8,813 bases of DNA from Planctomycetota bacterium. GTDB taxonomy: Bacteria > Planctomycetota > Phycisphaerae > WQYP01. The stretch is taken from NCBI GenBank assembly GCA_021828925.1, contig JAJZCT010000109.1, forward strand, positions 1 to 8,813, written 5' to 3'. A program made the translations under genes and the position numbers. The notes beneath the pieces are model-generated. The model was not told the DNA's origin, searched no databases, and was given only the letters and a program-made list of their open reading frames with translations. Shown here in pieces: positions 1 through 8,067 of the stretch. Numbering within the stretch: position 1 is the first letter of the stretch; each line of letters begins with the position of its first letter.

Positions 1-540
1 CCGAGCCATATCGTAGACCACCAGAAAGAAGCTGCCGGAAAGACGCAAAACCCGTTGATTTTACTGCGCATTATCGCAGTGAAAACCAGCGGTTTTTACT
101 GGAACATCCGTTATAACTTCTCACAGAACTCGGATCGATATGTTTTCCGACCCGAATTACATTTGATAACTTTAAGCATATGCAGGAATCAATTGACTTC
201 CAGAAGAATAGCGTTCCCGGACTTTATTACATTACCATATCAAGCCGATAATAGATTCCAATTGATGCATTTATCGGCGATAATTAGGACGAAATAATGA
301 ATTACACAATTTCTCATACTGTTACCATATTTTTTAGCATGGTTGCGGACGACCGCACCTTCAGCCCCCGGCGGTGGCGCGTGGTGTCGGCCCATTCGGG
401 GTTCGGAACGGACGCAGATTGGCCAACTGGTCTTGTACCGGTTCCGCGCATGGATATTAAATGGAAGCGCGACAGAGCGGCCATCCCGCCCTGCCGTTCT
501 TCATAAGCCTTCGGCCAGTCCCTGCACCGCGTGCAATAAT
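1..540. other. Left flank without a supported gene
   Basis: I see no convincing gene here. The + frame from base 1 is open to the stop at 295-297, but the translation looks like no family I know and its only starts are a TTG and internal codons. On the minus strand a short frame runs off the left edge (codons from about base 60 down to 1, reading LRLSGSFFLVVYDMAR near the edge, with a stop just upstream). It could be the start or a fragment of a gene outside the window, but it is too short to call. Bases 1-340 are AT-rich and 340-500 are clearly GC-rich, so two kinds of sequence may be joined here. A 5-bp stem with a 3-nt loop (TGCAC CGC GTGCA, 523-535) lies just past the end of the hydrolase remnant and has no T-run worth calling a terminator. 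Confidence 0.5.
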
Positions 541-1690
541 TTAACGTATGGGAGACAGTTCATAATGAGATGGTTTCGGTGTAGCGGCCAAATACTCTTC
601 GGTCGATACCAAGTGCTGTAACCGCGAAAAATTTTGCATGATATGTTTGACGATAGTTTTGGCTTTGACTGCACCCGGCCCGGAATTTACGTTGACTGGA
701 ACTTGTGGGCTGAACCATCCGATATTGGACATTGGCAACTGTACTTGCCGCCACGCCGCAAACCGAATTTGTGTATGTTCCCACGCCAGCGATAAAACCC
801 GGTAGGCCTGAGCCAACATCGGGGTAGGCAACTGAGAGATATTAACGCCATGTTCCAATTCAGTACTGGTAAATCTCGCAACCTTTTTTCCATTAATGCG
901 CAGCTCATAATCTGCTGCCGTGAGATGCGTTACCTTCAACATCTGCCGATCAAGATCATGCACGAACCCGGATTCTCGAATAATCAAGGCGGTCGCGGCA
1001 TTGGTATGCTTCATGTCAGGCGATGGAGCACCCCAAATCGAGGTTGGAGGAAACTGCGGCCAAGTTTCGTGCAACGCCATAATGGGCATCGGCAACGACT
1101 TATCAACTTGCGTCCATGAGACGGCCCCGTTAGTCACCAGAACATGCCGTACAACGGTATCCTTTGTTTCAGTGATGTGTCTATTGCCCGCATCAAGCGC
1201 CACGCTGTCAACCGTGGCCGGCGCACCCCACGCCTTGAGTAATGCCTGCGCCATCACCAGTTGGCCAGCCGCCGAAGGATGCACCCTTCCTGGAATAACA
1301 TCTTTGGCCAATTTAGGACTGATTTTTTCCACCTTTTTAAGTACCGTTACCAGCGGTGTGTTGAAGTCCACAAAGAATAAATGGTCTTGCCTGGCCAATT
1401 GTTGTACGAAGTGCATATAGTGCACCAGTACCCCATTGTATCCCCCGGGAAAGCCAGGTTTCGCTGTAACGTCGTCGTACGGGCTTGGCCCGATAAGCAC
1501 GATACGCACGCCAGGCAAGTGTGATTTCAGCGAGGCTATCAGGGTTTTATACCCCTGTCGGTATTTATTAAAAATAGCCTGATTGAACGGACGATATTGA
1601 GCGTCATTCATCCCCAACATAATGGTGACCACATTGGGGTTGAAGGGAAATACATCGCGTCGATAACATTACCATAAAAATCCGAACATC
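541..1690 (-). pseudogene. SGNH/GDSL hydrolase remnant, 5' half missing
   Basis: This is the C-terminal part of an SGNH/GDSL-type esterase or carbohydrate-active hydrolase. The longest open stretch begins at a GTG at 1632, but the homologous frame continues upstream (RDVFPFNPN, then VVTIMLGMND), so that GTG is internal to the domain and not a true start. Counting from it, block III (GMND) is at residues 7-10 and block V is IPGRVHPSAAG at 114-124. In this family block V is normally D-x-x-H. Here Gly115 stands where the catalytic Asp should be, while His118 is kept. Block I (GDS with the Ser nucleophile) is absent. An in-frame TAA lies at 1669-1671, and the neighbouring frame reads SDFYGNVID just before it, which suggests a frameshift as well as a truncation. 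The C-terminal 230 residues look like the extra domain common in planctomycete SGNH proteins and end naturally (PSHYELSPIR). The remnant starts only about 15 bases after the regulator's stop, so the missing half was probably deleted. An active enzyme is very unlikely. Confidence 0.8.
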
Positions 1691-1703
1691 CGAGATTTCC
1701 CGT

Positions 1704-2843
1704 CTACATCCGGAGCTGTCGTGCCGTTAATGGTGGCCCCGATGACGCGCGGACCACCAACTCACCGGTCAGTTCAGAATGGACGGGAGCAAGACTTGGC
1801 TCCTCAATCCGCTGCATCATGGTACGGAACGCGAGATAGCCCAGGCCGGACGCCGGCTGCCGAATCGTGGTAAGCGGCACTGGCAAACGTGCCGCACTGG
1901 GAAGATCATCGAAACTTCCGATTCGCAAATCCTGCGGTACCTTCATTCCCGATTCCATGGCAAACCGCATCACGCACGCCGCACGCGAATCGCTGACCAC
2001 AAGTATGGCCTGCGGGCGGCGACGCTTAAGCGTTTCTGTTACAAAGGCACTATCAAAGAGATTGCCATGATGCACACCTGCTGAGTCGGCACGAATGCCA
2101 TGGTACTCCAGGGCCTTAAGATAACCGGCTATACGGGATTCTTGCGTCGGCACACGTGTAGAATACCCAAAAAAATCGATTCGCCGACAGCCCAACTTGA
2201 TAAAGTGTTCAGCAAGGGTAAAGCCGGCACCAAAGTTATCAATACCCACCAGATCCACGCGGCTCCGCGCGGGATACCGCATGATATCGCGGTCAATTAA
2301 CACCACTGGTCTTCCAGCCGCGAGAAAATCCTCAACAATCGTGGCAGAGGAGGATATATACTGATCCGCCAGAACATCCTGTGGCATTAAAAATATACCG
2401 GAAACTTCTCGCAGAATAAATTCTTTGGCGATTGAATTGTATCGGGCCGTCAATCCGGATTCTGTTGGATCATTTGTCCAGGTTGGATCATGAAGTATTA
2501 CCGACCAATTTTCAAGGCCTGCGCGATAAAGCAACTCGCTCCCAGCACCTCCGAATGGAGATTCCTCCTCATGTTGTCGGGCCAGCCCCCAAAGTACGGC
2601 ACCAAAAGTAAGCTTCCGTCTCGGGGGCGCTGCAATCACAACGGACCCCGCTTTGCCGTTGCGCCGGATCAGTTTTTCCGCAACCAACCGATGGATCGCG
2701 CGGCTCACTGTCGGTCGGGATACATTAAACCGTTCCGCCAGGATGCGCTCAGTGGGAATGCGATCATGAACCCGAAATCGACCCGTTTCGATGCCGCGGC
2801 TTAGAAAGCTATATACTTTTTCTGATTCTTTGGGTGTTCGCAC
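1704..2843 (-). CDS. GntR-type wHTH / LacI-type sensor transcriptional regulator (AraR-like)
   Basis: A 379-residue transcription factor with the architecture of Bacillus AraR. Residues 8-70 form a GntR-family winged helix, with the recognition region ILAERFNVSRPTVSRAIHRL at 34-53. Residues 77-365 form a periplasmic-binding-protein-like sensor of the LacI/GalR type, with the landmarks GIFLMP at 149-154, RPVVLIDRD at 178-186, DLVGIDNFGAG at 197-207 and IGSFDD at 308-313. The family normally binds a sugar or sugar derivative and represses genes for its use. The ligand here cannot be read from sequence. The start is a GTG preceded by GAGAAG at very short spacing. The first GntR helix begins near residue 8, so a later start would cut the domain. 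It is intact, while the hydrolase just downstream on the same strand is a remnant, so its original target operon may be largely gone. A palindrome at 2877-2898 could be an autoregulatory operator. Confidence 0.88.
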   Translation of the reverse strand: MRTPKESEKVYSFLSRGIETGRFRVHDRIPTERILAERFNVSRPTVSRAIHRLVAEKLIRRNGKAGSVVIAAPPRRKLTFGAVLWGLARQHEEESPFGGAGSELLYRAGLENWSVILHDPTWTNDPTESGLTARYNSIAKEFILREVSGIFLMPQDVLADQYISSSATIVEDFLAAGRPVVLIDRDIMRYPARSRVDLVGIDNFGAGFTLAEHFIKLGCRRIDFFGYSTRVPTQESRIAGYLKALEYHGIRADSAGVHHGNLFDSAFVTETLKRRRPQAILVVSDSRAACVMRFAMESGMKVPQDLRIGSFDDLPSAARLPVPLTTIRQPASGLGYLAFRTMMQRIEEPSLAPVHSELTGELVVRASSGPPLTARQLRM

Positions 2844-2876
2844 TACTTCTCACAATGCCATCGATCCGCGAGGTCA

Positions 2877-2898
2877 GTGATGTAATTTGGAATGTCAC
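2877..2898. promoter_or_regulatory. Imperfect palindrome, candidate operator for the AraR-like regulator
   Basis: The 22-base site has outer arms GTGA and TCAC plus one further inner T-A match, giving 5 of 11 symmetric pairs. It lies 33 bases upstream of the regulator's GTG start. Position and symmetry suit autoregulation by a dimeric GntR-type protein. The match is modest, so this is inference. Confidence 0.3.
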
Positions 2899-2967
2899 AG
2901 CCCAATTTGACGGCGGCATTCGAAATTTCCACGCCATAGACTAGTCGGCACAGCCCCTCTCCGCAAC

Positions 2968-3000
2968 ACTTCCCTGCCACTTCCCTGCCACTTCCCTGCC
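2968..3000. repeat. Three perfect tandem copies of an 11-bp unit
   Basis: The unit ACTTCCCTGCC occurs three times head to tail without a mismatch (2968-2978, 2979-2989, 2990-3000). It lies in the gap between the divergent regulator and ileS genes, about 125 bases from the regulator start and 180 bases from ileS. Eleven bases is close to one helical turn, so each copy faces the same side of the DNA. It could be a cluster of protein-binding sites or a simple slippage repeat. Confidence 0.9.
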
Positions 3001-3048
3001 ATTGACCCAAAATCTCTTCCCCTCCCCGGCAAAGTGGCACGCCGTGTC

Positions 3049-3054
3049 TATAAT
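3049..3054 (+). promoter_or_regulatory. Candidate -10 box (TATAAT) upstream of ileS
   Basis: A perfect TATAAT lies 127 bases before the ileS start. No good TTGACA-like -35 sits 16-18 bases upstream; TGGCAC at 3035-3040 is too close. A start here would give a leader of about 120 nt. A second weak candidate is TTCCAC (3083-3088), a 17-base gap, then TATATT (3106-3111). Either could drive ileS. No T-box-like specifier structure was recognised in the leader. Confidence 0.35.
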
Positions 3055-3181
3055 CTTGCCACGATCAGGTTCTCTCGGCGTGTTCCACTAGGTCACCTTT
3101 CGGGGTATATTATGGGTTTTGCCATGGCGGCCGGGTGGCGCGTGGCGGGATGTTTTTTCCAGATAGGTTGAAACGAGTTAG

Positions 3182-6085
3182 ATGACAACTGAACAATCAC
3201 CGGATGTATCGCCCAAGCCTGCCGCAGATTATCGTGCGTCGCTGAATCTGCCTAAAACCGGCTTCGACATGAAGGCCAATTTGACCCAGCGGGAGCCGGG
3301 AATTCTGGCCACGTGGAAGACCGAAAACCTGTATCAGCGGATTCGTGCGATTCCGCATTCCCGCGGCAAATGGGTGTTGCATGACGGCCCCCCCTACGCC
3401 AATGGCGATATTCACATGGGCCACCTGATTAATAAAGTGCTGAAGGACATGGTGGTGAAATACCGCACCATGCAAGGCTATGATGCGCCTTACGTCCCGG
3501 GTTGGGATTGCCACGGCCTGCCGATTGAAAGTGCCATTCAGAAGGAACTTGGGCCGAAGATGCGGGAATTATCCGCCGGGGAAATTCGTCTGCGCTGCCG
3601 CGATTACGCCATGAAATATGTCAAGTTGCAGTCCGAATCCTTTGAACGCCTGGGCATTCTGGGGCAGTTCGATAAACCTTACCTCACGCTTGATCCGGCG
3701 TATGAAGGCGGTGTTCTGGATGTGCTGGCGAGCCTGCTGCAGCGCGAGCTGGTATTTCGTCAACGCAAGCCGGTGCACTGGTGTACGTTTGATCAGACTG
3801 CTCTCGCGGAAGCGGAACTGGAATATTCCAACAAAAAAGATACTTCGATATTTGTTAAATTCACCATGGATTTAACCACCGGCTCCTGGCCGGCGGCGTG
3901 GGGCACCAAACCGCAGCACGCGCATGTGTTGATCTGGACGACGACCCCGTGGACCATTCCCGCCAACCGCGCGGTGGCGGTGCATCCGGAACATCAGTAC
4001 GCGGTGGCAACCTATGAGCACAACGGCCCCCAGGTTGTGATTCTGGCCGCCAAGCGCATTGCCACCGTGATGCTGCAGGCCGGCATTACCCATTACCGCA
4101 TTTCTGACACCATCACGGGTGCAGATTTAATTGCCGCAGGCATCAGCTATGCTCATCCCTTGGAAATCACCCGCAGGCAGTCCATTGTTCCTGCTGAATA
4201 TGTCACACTCGATGATGGCACGGGTCTGGTGCATATTGCGCCGGGCCATGGCACCGACGATTATCAAACCGGCCGAAAAGTCGGACTGGATGTTTACTGT
4301 CCGGTACTGGCGGATGGCCGATACGATCAAAGCGTGCCGGAGTTTTTGCGCGGGCAAAGCATCTGGCAATCCAATGAACCGATCGTCCAACATTTGGCGG
4401 ATGCGGGTTTATTATTTCACCGGCAGGAAATACAGCACAGCTATCCCCATTGCTGGCGGTGCCGCAAGGCGACGATTCTACGCGCTACCGAACAATGGTT
4501 TGTCCGCGCCGGCGGAAATAGCCCGCTGCTGGAACAAGCCAAAACCTTTATTGACCAGGTGCAGTGGATACCCGCCTGGGGCAAAAACCGCATCGCCGGC
4601 ATGTTGGAAACCCGGCCGGACTGGTGCATTTCCCGCCAGCGCTCCTGGGGCGTACCGATCCCGGCATTTTTTGCTCCAAATGGTGAAATTCTGCTGACGG
4701 AAAAATCGGTGCGGCGCGTGGCGGATTATGTACGCCAACATGGTGCGGATAGCTGGTATACGCATTCGCCGCAGCAGATTCTCGGTGCGGATCAATGGTT
4801 TGACACCGCATTGACCGCGGAAGGGACAACCGTTGCAGAGCATCCCTTTCATACCCACGAATTGCGTAAGGGCAATGATATTCTGGATGTCTGGTTTGAA
4901 TCCGGGGCTTCGCATCATGCGGTTCTGGAAGCGACGCATCCGGAACTGGGCTATCCCGCCAATTTGTATCTGGAAGGGTCGGATCAGCACCGGGGCTGGT
5001 TTCAGGCCTCCCTGCTGGAAGCCGCCGGATATCGCGATACGCCGCCATTTAAGCAGATCCTCACGCACGGCTTTATTGTCGACAGCCATGGCCACAAGAT
5101 GTCCAAAAGTCAGGGCAACGATATAAAAGTTTCCGATGCATTAAAACAAAATGGTGCCGATGTGCTGCGGCTTTGGGTGGCCAGTGTTGATTATCAGGAT
5201 GATATGCCCTGCTCCAAGGAGTTGCTGGACCGCACCAGTGATGCTTACCGCAAAATCCGCAACACCATCCGCTATCTGCTGGGAAATTTATATGATTTTA
5301 ATATCAAAGAAAATCATTCTGAGCCCCAGCCGCAAAGCATTGATACTTGGATGCTTGGCCGACTTGGAGCCATGACCGCGGATGTACACCAAGCGTATAA
5401 CCAGTATGAATTCCACAAAGTGTTCCGCGCTTTATATGATTTTTGCAATGTAGATATCTCCACAATTTATGCTAAAGCCATTAAAGATCGGCTCTATTGC
5501 GAATTACCCAATGATCCGCGCCGGCGGGCGTCGCAAAGCGTTTGCGCGACGTTGCTGCTGTATCTTGTAGAGCTATGTGCCCCGATACTGGCCTTCACCG
5601 CGGATGAAGTTTGCCGCATCACCCACGATGTGCCCGGACTTAAGAACATGTTCGGCGATTGCATACACACCCATACCTTTACCCCCCCACCGGAGCCGAT
5701 AGCCCCAGAATTACTGGCTCACTGGGAAACGCTTATGCCGCTGGTGCAGGATGGACTCAAACAGCTTGATGCTTTGAAAAAGGCCAGTGGACTGGGCAAT
5801 CCGCTGGACAGTGAAGCGGTTATTACGGTTCCCCCCGATCATCCGCTGGCAGGCCTGATGACCAGCTATGGTCAGGAGTTGGAAGATGTCTTGGGTGCGG
5901 GCTTCCATCGGATTATTTCCGGCAATACGCTGGCGGTGGAAATCCTCGACACGCGTGAAAAATATCTCAGCTGCGCCCGATCCTGGAAGCGACGCCCGGA
6001 TGTCGGCAGCGTCACGGAATACCCCGATTTATCCGCCCGTGATGCCGCAGTGGTGAAAGCGTTGGCCGTATCACAGGGCCAATAA
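3182..6085 (+). CDS. ileS: Isoleucyl-tRNA synthetase (class Ia, bacterial type 1)
   Basis: Cytoplasmic enzyme that charges tRNA-Ile with isoleucine using ATP and edits off misactivated valine. At 967 residues it is slightly longer than E. coli IleS (938). The Rossmann-fold signature HMGH is at 78-81 within PPYANGDIHMGH, and KMSKS at 639-643. The CP1 editing domain shows the Thr-rich WTTTPWTIP at 252-260 and HIAPGHGTDDY at 351-361. HMGH with plain KMSKS fits the common bacterial type rather than the eukaryote-like, mupirocin-resistant type 2. The start is fixed by a TAG immediately upstream in frame; the ribosome site is weak. The C-terminal zinc knuckle, normally CxxC-16-CxxC, keeps its exact spacing but reads C931, S934, S951, D954, so three of four ligands are replaced while surrounding residues (W935, RPDVGS) remain. 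The gene stands alone on its strand apart from a possible tiny ORF right after the stop. I see no clear terminator. Confidence 0.98.
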   Translation: MTTEQSPDVSPKPAADYRASLNLPKTGFDMKANLTQREPGILATWKTENLYQRIRAIPHSRGKWVLHDGPPYANGDIHMGHLINKVLKDMVVKYRTMQGYDAPYVPGWDCHGLPIESAIQKELGPKMRELSAGEIRLRCRDYAMKYVKLQSESFERLGILGQFDKPYLTLDPAYEGGVLDVLASLLQRELVFRQRKPVHWCTFDQTALAEAELEYSNKKDTSIFVKFTMDLTTGSWPAAWGTKPQHAHVLIWTTTPWTIPANRAVAVHPEHQYAVATYEHNGPQVVILAAKRIATVMLQAGITHYRISDTITGADLIAAGISYAHPLEITRRQSIVPAEYVTLDDGTGLVHIAPGHGTDDYQTGRKVGLDVYCPVLADGRYDQSVPEFLRGQSIWQSNEPIVQHLADAGLLFHRQEIQHSYPHCWRCRKATILRATEQWFVRAGGNSPLLEQAKTFIDQVQWIPAWGKNRIAGMLETRPDWCISRQRSWGVPIPAFFAPNGEILLTEKSVRRVADYVRQHGADSWYTHSPQQILGADQWFDTALTAEGTTVAEHPFHTHELRKGNDILDVWFESGASHHAVLEATHPELGYPANLYLEGSDQHRGWFQASLLEAAGYRDTPPFKQILTHGFIVDSHGHKMSKSQGNDIKVSDALKQNGADVLRLWVASVDYQDDMPCSKELLDRTSDAYRKIRNTIRYLLGNLYDFNIKENHSEPQPQSIDTWMLGRLGAMTADVHQAYNQYEFHKVFRALYDFCNVDISTIYAKAIKDRLYCELPNDPRRRASQSVCATLLLYLVELCAPILAFTADEVCRITHDVPGLKNMFGDCIHTHTFTPPPEPIAPELLAHWETLMPLVQDGLKQLDALKKASGLGNPLDSEAVITVPPDHPLAGLMTSYGQELEDVLGAGFHRIISGNTLAVEILDTREKYLSCARSWKRRPDVGSVTEYPDLSARDAAVVKALAVSQGQ

Positions 6086-6169
6086 ATGAGCCAAACGCGA
6101 CGGACCAAAGTAAATCGCGTTATCCAACAGCATCTCCGCGAGCAACTCAACGCTGCCGCATTGAGCTAA
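6086..6169 (+). CDS. Possible 27-residue ORF abutting ileS
   Basis: An ATG begins at the base right after the ileS TAA (TAAATG), with AGGG seven bases upstream of it inside the end of ileS, and the frame stays open for 27 codons to TAA at 6167-6169. The peptide begins MSQTRRTKVNRVIQQ and ends NAAALS. It is basic (five Arg/Lys against one Glu) and could form one helix. I recognise no family. The close coupling favours translation. It could instead be a chance frame or the eroded start of a longer lost gene. Confidence 0.35.
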   Translation: MSQTRRTKVNRVIQQHLREQLNAAALS

Positions 6170-6189
6170 TTAGGCCTATTACGGTTGTG

Positions 6190-6211
6190 GAAAATATCCG
6201 CACTTTGGCGG
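6190..6211 (-). terminator. Weak candidate terminator after the McsA-like gene
   Basis: Reading the minus strand, CCGC, a 6-nt loop and GCGG (6211-6198) are followed by ATATTTT. The stem is only four pairs, so this is a weak intrinsic terminator at best. Its place is right: it lies about 20 bases past the stop of the minus-strand gene, between the convergent ends of that gene and ileS. Confidence 0.3.
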
Positions 6212-6228
6212 GGGCGTGACCATAGCAT

Positions 6229-6801
6229 TCAGGTACTGCTTTCTGACATGGCACGAAGTTGATCGCGCAGGCGGGCGGCTTCTTCGTAGCGTTCTCCATG
6301 CACCGCCGCCGCCAGTTGCGATTCCAGTTGGATTTTTCTGGCGCGGAGAATGGTATCACTGGCGCTGCTTTGTGGCGGGAGTTTTCCGGTATGCTGGGTG
6401 TGCCGCTCATGCATGGAACGAATCATATCGGTCAAAGGCTCATCAAATAATGTGTAATCGTTGGCGCATCCCAGAAGACCGCCTTTTTGAAATTGCGCCC
6501 ACGTTGTCCCGCAGGTTGGGCAGGTCGCTGGTGCCTCGGCAATATTTTCATCATCCGCAACGCCGGCTGCGGCATCAAGCTGTTTTAATTTGGCCAGTTC
6601 CGGGTGCATGGGAATTTGTTTGATCAGCTTGCCTGAGGACGTTTTTCCAACCAGGATCGGAGCTCCCATAAGCCCGGCTTCGATGGCGTGTTCCAGGCAC
6701 AAATGCACCTCGACAACTTTTAACGGCGGCCCTTTTGTGATTACATCGGTGATGTGAATCAACGCGGGGCGCGAGCACTTCATACATTCTCTAGCAGACA
6801 T
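6229..6801 (-). CDS. McsA-like zinc protein with UvrB/UvrC motif
   Basis: A 190-residue soluble protein related to McsA, the activator of the protein-arginine kinase McsB that marks proteins for ClpC degradation in Firmicutes. The first zinc site is C6-x2-C9 followed by C35-L-E-H38. The second is C94-P-T-C97 and then GC112-A-N-D115-Y, where Firmicute McsA has GCxxCY, so the fourth ligand is Asp. A UvrB/UvrC-type helical hairpin (LESQLAAAVHGERYEEAARLRDQL region) occupies about 158-183. I chose the ATG at 6801 because it has a good ribosome site (GGAGAA, seven bases away) and starts just before the first zinc site. A longer reading from 6906 would overlap the aminotransferase by 47 bases and add non-conserved residues. 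It follows the aminotransferase by 58 bases and is probably co-transcribed. No mcsB, ctsR or clpC lies beside it, so the kinase-activator role is only inferred from homology. A general metal or stress-linked role is also possible. Confidence 0.82.
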   Translation of the reverse strand: MSARECMKCSRPALIHITDVITKGPPLKVVEVHLCLEHAIEAGLMGAPILVGKTSSGKLIKQIPMHPELAKLKQLDAAAGVADDENIAEAPATCPTCGTTWAQFQKGGLLGCANDYTLFDEPLTDMIRSMHERHTQHTGKLPPQSSASDTILRARKIQLESQLAAAVHGERYEEAARLRDQLRAMSESST

Positions 6802-6859
6802 CAAAAATTCTCCGGGCACAACAGCATGCAGAACCCATTGTACCGATTGAATTTCAAAA

Positions 6860-8038
6860 TCAAACTGCCGCGATCGCTTTTTCCAGAATTGCCAGAGATT
6901 TTTCAATCTGCTGATGTGTTATAACCAGCGACGGGCAAATCCGCAGGACATTTTTTTGTGTGACGTTGATGATCAGGCCATTATCTAAAGCGTTTCGCAC
7001 GACCGGCAGCGCATCGGGTATGGTCAGTTCTACGCCCAGAAATAAGCCGCTACCGCGAATGGCTTTAATCTTATGACGCACGGAACAACTGCCCAAGTGA
7101 TCACGGATGCTCGCTCCTGAAGCGCGCGCATACTCCAGCAGATTTTCCTGCTCAATAACGTCAAATACCGCGGCACTGACGCTGGCGCAAATCGGATTGC
7201 CGCCCAGCGTGCAGCCGTGGGTGCCGGGCTTGAAAAACGCTGCCAGCCGCGGACTTGCCAGTATCCCCCCCACCGGCACGCCGCCGCCCAGGGCTTTGCC
7301 CAGCGTCATAATATCCGGTATCACGCCCGATATCTGATGTCCAAACCAATGGCCCGTGCGACCAACGCCCGTCCAGACTTCATCAAAAATCAGAACCACC
7401 CCGCAACGGTCACACAATTCCCGCACCGCTTTCAGGTAGCCGTAGGTCGGCTCATTGATACCCCCTTCACCCTGAATCGGTTCCAGCATGACTGCGGCGG
7501 TCGTGCCGTCCACCACTTCCTCCAAGGCTGCCAGATCATCAAAGGGGACATGCACAAAACCGGGGACTAAGGGCGCAAAGCCATTTTGCGCGGGGCCAGC
7601 GGTGGCCGATAAGGCTCCCATTGTGCGGCCATGAAAGCCTTTTTTCATGGTGACAATTTTGGGGCGATCCGGGCCAGCGGAAATGCGTGCCAGCTTAATG
7701 GCCGCTTCCGCCGCTTCGGCTCCGCTATGACAGAAAAACGCCCGTCCATCAAAGGCTTTGGATTTCAAGTGCTCGGCAAGGCGAATTTGCGGTTCACTGT
7801 AAAATTGATTGCCCACCTGCCAGAGGCTTTGCGCCTGCTGGGTAATGGCCGCGACAAGCCGAGGGTGGCAATGCCCCAAAACGGTTCCGCCGAAACCGGC
7901 AAAAAAGTCAAGATATTCCTTACCGTCGGCATCCCAAAGCGTGGCTCCCTGCCCGCGTGTCAGCACGACCGGAAGTTTGCCATAATTGCCAATCAGCCCT
8001 GCGTCATGCCGGGCCATTAAATCTGTCGAGATACTCAT
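6860..8038 (-). CDS. argD: Acetylornithine aminotransferase-like PLP enzyme (class III)
   Basis: A 392-residue fold-type I, class III aminotransferase, the right length for ArgD. ArgD moves an amino group between N-acetylornithine and 2-oxoglutarate in arginine synthesis, and often serves as succinyl-diaminopimelate aminotransferase too. The PLP Schiff-base lysine is K248 (TLGKALGGG) and the pyridine-binding Asp is D219 (FDEVWTG). The phosphate loop is HSGAEA at 104-109, the substrate-side motif GFHGRTMGALSATAG begins at 134, and EPIQGEGG is at 186-193. Two positions differ from the commonest ArgD form: His104 for Asn before SGAEA and Trp222 for Gln in DEVQ. Both may be lineage-typical. The start is supported by GGAG seven bases upstream and by a promoter just beyond. 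It leads the short operon with the McsA-like gene. Related ornithine or 4-aminobutyrate aminotransferases cannot be fully excluded, as no other arg genes are in view. Confidence 0.85.
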   Translation of the reverse strand: MSISTDLMARHDAGLIGNYGKLPVVLTRGQGATLWDADGKEYLDFFAGFGGTVLGHCHPRLVAAITQQAQSLWQVGNQFYSEPQIRLAEHLKSKAFDGRAFFCHSGAEAAEAAIKLARISAGPDRPKIVTMKKGFHGRTMGALSATAGPAQNGFAPLVPGFVHVPFDDLAALEEVVDGTTAAVMLEPIQGEGGINEPTYGYLKAVRELCDRCGVVLIFDEVWTGVGRTGHWFGHQISGVIPDIMTLGKALGGGVPVGGILASPRLAAFFKPGTHGCTLGGNPICASVSAAVFDVIEQENLLEYARASGASIRDHLGSCSVRHKIKAIRGSGLFLGVELTIPDALPVVRNALDNGLIINVTQKNVLRICPSLVITHQQIEKSLAILEKAIAAV

Positions 8039-8067
8039 CGTGCTGCTCCAGAGCGCAAAACCACCAA

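Noticed and set aside
2843..3040. 65-codon minus-strand frame whose stop overlaps the regulator's GTG (TAGTG)
   Set aside because: It runs through the 11-bp repeats, which shift frame each copy, has no clear ribosome site, and its translation looks like no known protein. The overlap is likely chance.
3035..3054. Sigma-54-like TGGCACG before ileS
   Set aside because: The -12 element does not match: no GC where TTGC is needed at the right spacing.
4478..5095. 205-codon minus-strand frame inside ileS
   Set aside because: It is a shadow of the ileS codon pattern; ileS is unmistakable on the other strand.
6164..6182. Palindromic TAGGCCTA after the small ORF
   Set aside because: There is no loop and too short a perfect core for a terminator; the outer bases do not pair.
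6801..6906. Longer N-terminus for the McsA-like protein
   Set aside because: It would overlap the aminotransferase's end by 47 bases, and the ATG at 6801 has a better ribosome site and lies just before the first zinc site.
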